A stretch of 64,000 nucleotides of DNA from Verrucomicrobiota bacterium (GTDB lineage Bacteria > Verrucomicrobiota > Verrucomicrobiia > Limisphaerales > UBA11320), in contig JACQFQ010000002.1 in NCBI GenBank assembly GCA_016199985.1, positions 31,471-95,470 on the forward strand, read 5' to 3'. Each line of letters begins with the position of its first letter. The stretch's first letter is position 1. This document shows, piece after piece, positions 60,211 to 64,000 of this stretch. The notes under the pieces are model-generated. The model worked only from the letters and a program-made list of their open reading frames with translations. It was not told where the DNA came from and did no database searches. Position numbers and translations under genes: made by a program.

Positions 60211-63021
60211 TCATGGCTTCCCGTTCTTCTTGGGACGCTGGAGCCGCGCCTCGGGCTTGTAATCCACAACGACCTTCCTTCCGATGCGTGAGTCGTCCGT
60301 CTTCAGCGGCTTGCGTTGGGATTGGGTTGGGACTTTCTTCAACTCAGCCGGGGATGGCGCGGTGTCATACTGCGTCATGTCCCGCGTCAGCAAGGCTCGC
60401 CTGAGATTCTGCCTCAGGTTTTCGCTGAGCACCTTGTGAGCGTAGCCGTCTGGAATTTCGGCCTCTTCGAACGCTTTCAACAACTGCCGTTCCGCGCACA
60501 CCAGATCTCCCAGGGTGAGAAGGTTTGGATACGAGACAGCGACTCCCTTGAGCCTTGAGATGAGTCTTGTGAGACCCTCGGCAGGCAGCCCCGCTTCTTT
60601 GGCTGCCTGCCGAATCAGTTCTCTGCTGTCCTCCGACTTGTCCTTGGCGTACGCGCGCATCGCGTCAAAAAAGCCGATCCTGGGAGCCAGTAGCGCTTCA
60701 CCCAGAGTCTTGCTCTCGGTGACGCTGAGTCCGATCTTGCCCAGCAGAAGCTTCTGGAGCGCCTTGCTTGCCGCAATGCCGTACGAGCGCGAGTCAGACG
60801 AGAGGGCGGCGAGCGGCTCCTTCCTGCTGGCCTTGCGACCGAGGGCATCCGCCATCCCGCCGAGCATCATGTCGATGGTCGCGTCGGAGAGATCCCCAAA
60901 AACAATCCGCACGCAGATGTGCCTTAACTCCGCTTGCACGGCGCCGCTGATGGAGACTTTGGAAGAGGACGAAGAGGCGTGGCGGTCCGCCGCGAATCCG
61001 TCATTGGACAAGAGAATCCGGATGAGGCTCGCCAGTTCGGAAGTGGTCAGAACGGGTTCCTGATCCCCTTCTGCGGTCAGAATCTCCAGGGCCTCGCATA
61101 GATATCCTTGAACTTTGCCGATTCCTCGAGCCAGCCGCTTGAGCCTGACAACCGCGTAATGAGGGCCGAGGATCCTGTTGTTGATCGCGAGGTTGATGGC
61201 TTGGTTTCCTTGATCCAGGCTGTCCCCGCCGATGGCAAAAGCAAGGAGCGTCTCCTTCCTCTTCAGGAGTAGATCGGCCACTCTCTCCTGCCGCTCGTTG
61301 ACGATGGCAGCCACGTAGACTTCAGCGCTTCGCGACAGGCTGAAGAATTGGCGATCACGATAAACCCGCGTTTCAACGGTCACGCTATACCTTCCTGGGG
61401 ATGGAAACAGCGGACCATCGGGCCCGGAGAGCAGTGTGATCGCCCCGCGCGTGGTTCCGCCGGGTTCAACCGCTTGCAATCCCAAGTCGTCGATGTTGTG
61501 GGACAAGGGCACGAATCGGAGCTCGTCGCCGGAGGGCGACCTAACGCTTCCGCCCAGATTGCCTGACTTGAAACGGAGTATGGGCGCTTGGAAATCGCGT
61601 TCTCCTCGGTTGGTAAGCGTCAGTTCGAGGCGGACGGGGGCTCCCAATGGAAACTCTTCCGCCAAGGGCGACACCTCCAGCGTCAGTTGCGGCTCTTGAA
61701 GGGACTCATCCAACCCGCCCAGGAGCGGCATGATCCTAAACTCATCGATGCCCGGGAGCTTTGCTTCGGGGCCGTTGCCTCCGGGCCGCACCACGATGTC
61801 AGGCCAGTGGCGCAATCGTTCCAAGTCATCGGGCGCGAAGTCCCATTCCATGGTCCCCAGGACATCAATCTTCCTGGGGCTTGCCGCAGACCGCGTCAGG
61901 GCGGTCTGCTGGATGGCGTCGGTGGTGGCCATGAATCCGCTGGTGGTGAAGTTGTGCCTGAGACGCATCGCGTGGCCCATTTCATGGACGGCCGTCCGGA
62001 AGTAGGCGGGAGTGTCCTCAAGCGCTCGCCCAGCCAACTCGCCCCACTCGAGCTTGCCCGCCTCGCCGTCCGTGAAGGGGTAGCGGGCCGCGATCACGAC
62101 GCTTTCAAAGAGCGTGCTGGGCGGGGCGACGCCTCGCGAATCGAAGGTGTATCCCCGGCCTCCGTCCGCGAGTTGACCGACGCAGAACAGGTGATACCGC
62201 CATTCGTCGTCCACGTCATCGCTATCGCGCAGGGCGGGCAACGCTTCGAGCAACTCAGGCTCGCTCCAGACCTTGGATGGAGGTTCCGCAGGCTGATCGC
62301 TCAGCACGGCTTCCATGCGCCAACCGCACTTTCGATAAACAGAAGCCCAGGTTCTGCGGGCGTCGATTGCCAGGGGGCTGAGCTCCGTGCCGGAGAAGTT
62401 GTCCAGAGGGGCCTTCACGCCGTTCACTTGATCGATCTCGAGCAGCGCGCGCCTGAGATAGGATGACACCCAGGACAAGGTCACTCGGCCGCTTTCATTC
62501 CCGTCGGGATCCCTCACGATGCCCGTCAGGTGATCGAACGCGCCGGGGCTGCCGGCGGGAGCTTCATCCCAAGCCAACTCGAGAGTCACAATCCCCCACT
62601 CCTTCCACTGGCCTGTGGACAGAAGTTCGCGGCTCTTGAGTTGAAGGTCGAATCGGTCGCCGCCCCGTTCGTCAATGCCGACCGCTTGGAGGTAAAAGCG
62701 GTAGTCGGAGACGGGAAAGATGGGGATGTCTTTGTGAATGAAGGGATGCTCCGTGGGATCCATCGCGTAGAGATCTCCGCTCAGGTAAACAACCCACCCG
62801 CGCTTGCCGGCCTCCGCTTCATCCACTGTCAGCGCGAGGTTTCCTTGGTTGTTGTAGTGGACGACGCGGAGGGTTCCCTCGTAGTCGCAGACTCCGCGTT
62901 CCGCGTCGTCCGCGTTGCAATCCTCGCCGCGATACGGGGTGTTCGGCGAAAAGCGCATCGCATAGCAGCCGGCCCGGAGGCGCCGATAGGGATTGAGGAG
63001 CTGTTGGTCGGGAGAGTTCAT
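60211..63021 (-). CDS. Metzincin-like zinc metalloprotease, 936 aa
   Basis: A long protein with a zinc-protease motif HEMGHAMRLRH (His346, Glu347, His350, His356). This is the metzincin HExxHxxGxxH with Arg353 in place of the glycine; a following IDVLGTMEWDF may be the methionine turn. The N-terminal ~340 residues contain a cysteine pair region (RGEDCNADDAERGVCDYEG) and strand-rich text. After the protease core, residues about 430-560 form an Ig-like/CARDB-like beta region (PVRLELTLTNRGERDF, RYSVTVETRVYRDRQFF), then a long helical region (about 570-870), and a strongly basic tail (KKVPTQSQRKPLK, RLQRPKKNGKP). No signal peptide is seen at the start chosen (ATG at 63021). It is second in the cluster, 123 bases after the sigma factor and 106 before the 90-residue peptide gene; processing of that peptide is a possible role. 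Family name is not certain. Confidence 0.7.
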   Translation of the reverse strand: MNSPDQQLLNPYRRLRAGCYAMRFSPNTPYRGEDCNADDAERGVCDYEGTLRVVHYNNQGNLALTVDEAEAGKRGWVVYLSGDLYAMDPTEHPFIHKDIPIFPVSDYRFYLQAVGIDERGGDRFDLQLKSRELLSTGQWKEWGIVTLELAWDEAPAGSPGAFDHLTGIVRDPDGNESGRVTLSWVSSYLRRALLEIDQVNGVKAPLDNFSGTELSPLAIDARRTWASVYRKCGWRMEAVLSDQPAEPPSKVWSEPELLEALPALRDSDDVDDEWRYHLFCVGQLADGGRGYTFDSRGVAPPSTLFESVVIAARYPFTDGEAGKLEWGELAGRALEDTPAYFRTAVHEMGHAMRLRHNFTTSGFMATTDAIQQTALTRSAASPRKIDVLGTMEWDFAPDDLERLRHWPDIVVRPGGNGPEAKLPGIDEFRIMPLLGGLDESLQEPQLTLEVSPLAEEFPLGAPVRLELTLTNRGERDFQAPILRFKSGNLGGSVRSPSGDELRFVPLSHNIDDLGLQAVEPGGTTRGAITLLSGPDGPLFPSPGRYSVTVETRVYRDRQFFSLSRSAEVYVAAIVNERQERVADLLLKRKETLLAFAIGGDSLDQGNQAINLAINNRILGPHYAVVRLKRLARGIGKVQGYLCEALEILTAEGDQEPVLTTSELASLIRILLSNDGFAADRHASSSSSKVSISGAVQAELRHICVRIVFGDLSDATIDMMLGGMADALGRKASRKEPLAALSSDSRSYGIAASKALQKLLLGKIGLSVTESKTLGEALLAPRIGFFDAMRAYAKDKSEDSRELIRQAAKEAGLPAEGLTRLISRLKGVAVSYPNLLTLGDLVCAERQLLKAFEEAEIPDGYAHKVLSENLRQNLRRALLTRDMTQYDTAPSPAELKKVPTQSQRKPLKTDDSRIGRKVVVDYKPEARLQRPKKNGKP

Positions 63022-63144
63022 GAGAGTGGGGCGCGTGGGGTTGGGGGCCTTTGACGGCAGGACCGCCTCCGGGGGCGGCCTGGTGGTTCAGGGGCTTTGG
63101 CTTGTTGCTTCCCGGGATGCATCAGGCGGCATGAGGGACCGATC

Positions 63145-63777
63145 CTAGTTGAGCCTGGGCTCCATCCGTTTGATCTCCTGGTTGATCAGTTTGGCGATCC
63201 GATGCCGGGCCACGTAAACTTGGCTGACGCTCACATTCAGCGCTCGCGCCACCTTGAACACGGGCCAGTCCTTAAGAACATAAAGATCGAAGATCTGGAA
63301 TTGCTTGGCGCTGATATGGGGTTTGACGCGTTGCAGAGCTCTTTCGAGGAGGTTCTGCTGCCACTCCCGGTCCCAAAGTTCCTCCAGCTGTTGGTAGGCG
63401 CCATCGGGAACGCGCGCCACGGTGCCCGTGCTCGGGGGGTCAAAGACAGGCGGCGCTTCCGCGTCAGAAACCCTGGGCCCTCGCTTGCGGTACTGATCAT
63501 AAATTCGCCACTCGGTCGTGTGGAGCATCCAGCTTCGAAAGGAACCGACCGAAGGGTTGTAGCGGAATTCCGGGATTGCCTTGGCCACCGCGATGAAGGT
63601 GTCCTGCACCACATCCCGCGCCTCCTCCTCGGTCAGCCCCCGTTGCAGCGCGAAGCTATGCACCAATCCGGCGTAGAGCTCGTAGAACTCGCTCCAGCTG
63701 TCGTTGTCCGACGTGTTTTGGATGCGGCTCAGGAGAGTCGGCCGAGTCGCGTAAGGGTCCACGGGATCTGGGTTCAT
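63145..63777 (-). CDS. ECF-type RNA polymerase sigma factor
   Basis: A 210-residue sigma-70 family protein with only regions 2 and 4, as in extracytoplasmic-function sigma factors. Region 2: WSEFYELYAGLVHSFALQ, TEEEARDVVQDTFIAVAKA (region 2.1-2.2 core binding), GSFRSWMLHTTEWRIYDQYR (2.3-2.4, promoter melting and -10 recognition). Region 4: helix-turn-helix FDLYVLKDWPVFKVARALNV followed by SVSQVYVARHRIAK, -35 recognition. It is the first gene of the minus-strand cluster and probably directs RNA polymerase to this cluster or to itself; no anti-sigma factor is adjacent, so control may be through the linked kinase, as in planctomycete sigma factors with kinase neighbours. A TATAAT lies 55 bases upstream. 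The linker between regions (about 105-130) is proline-rich. Confidence 0.9.
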   Translation of the reverse strand: MNPDPVDPYATRPTLLSRIQNTSDNDSWSEFYELYAGLVHSFALQRGLTEEEARDVVQDTFIAVAKAIPEFRYNPSVGSFRSWMLHTTEWRIYDQYRKRGPRVSDAEAPPVFDPPSTGTVARVPDGAYQQLEELWDREWQQNLLERALQRVKPHISAKQFQIFDLYVLKDWPVFKVARALNVSVSQVYVARHRIAKLINQEIKRMEPRLN

Positions 63778-63830
63778 AGCGGGCGTTTATGAGAATACGG
63801 GCAGGAGACCCCCAATCTTACACGGTCGCA

Positions 63831-63836
63831 ATTATA
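63831..63836 (-). promoter_or_regulatory. Possible -10 element of the sigma-factor gene
   Basis: A perfect TATAAT on the minus strand, 54 bases before the ATG at 63777. No matching -35 hexamer lies 16-18 bases upstream, so this is a single-element guess. Confidence 0.3.
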
Positions 63837-64000
63837 TTTTGACCCCGGTCGGAGAGAGGTAGGGTGCGTCTATTTTGCATTCCAAGCCTCTGGACAGACG
63901 GACGTCACGAGACTGAAAGCGCAGCGAGATCTCTCGGCGGCGAGGTGGCGCTGAAAGTCCTTGGTTGATAGCTTTTGTTTGCGCCGCTTTGGGCAGCTCA

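Overview
The window looks like chromosomal DNA of a Verrucomicrobiota-type (Planctomycetes-Verrucomicrobia-Chlamydiae group) bacterium with high GC content. This is inferred from the protein families: delta-60 repeat and SBBP/Ig/InlB-type secreted proteins, an LEPR-motif giant protein, PASTA-less Ser/Thr kinases fused to WD40 propellers, and a planctomycete/verrucomicrobial-style ECF sigma factor. No rRNA, tRNA, CRISPR, transposase or phage gene was recognised.

Layout. 1-3018 (minus) is the 5' part of a delta-60/Calx-beta secreted protein that runs off the left edge. 3019-4081 is a gene-poor gap with a perfect 11-bp hairpin and a short TPR-like fragment. 4082-7453 (minus) is a secreted SBBP-propeller/Ig/InlB-B protein. 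7630-8339 (plus) holds two small membrane-anchored hypothetical proteins. 8570-42475 (plus) is one uninterrupted 11,301-residue reading frame that fills more than half the window. It reads in order: LEPR motif, sialidase/BNR-type propellers with an OmpA-like domain embedded in a blade, six divergent ~310-residue repeats, large RTX calcium-binding arrays, PPC domains, an FG-GAP/VCBS propeller, an ELW-type propeller nested inside two other domains, leucine-rich repeats with an embedded golvesin-like domain, two LamG domains, an interrupted SdrD-B domain, eight PKD-like domains and two dockerin-like modules. Its stop codon overlaps the start of a second large secreted protein by 4 bases (42472-49686, LamG plus four beta-helix modules), so the two are probably translationally coupled.

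49856-53307 (plus) carries single small genes: a cytochrome P460-like protein, a membrane zinc-ribbon protein, a pepsin-family (A1) aspartic protease and a YCII/DGPF protein, closed by a strong intrinsic terminator. 53488-54300 (minus) is a class 3 lipase. 54516-63777 (minus) is a compact cluster, read right to left: ECF sigma factor, metzincin-like protease with a basic tail, a 90-residue peptide with a (SPDSPRK)n tail, a fused GT9-like/GT34-like glycosyltransferase, and a membrane Ser/Thr kinase with about 14 WD40 repeats.

The left two-thirds is devoted to very large calcium-binding extracellular proteins (adhesion, matrix or surface-layer roles are inferred). No type I secretion genes lie beside them. 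The right-hand cluster could be a signalling or peptide/protein-modification locus; its unit as a system is inference from gene order.
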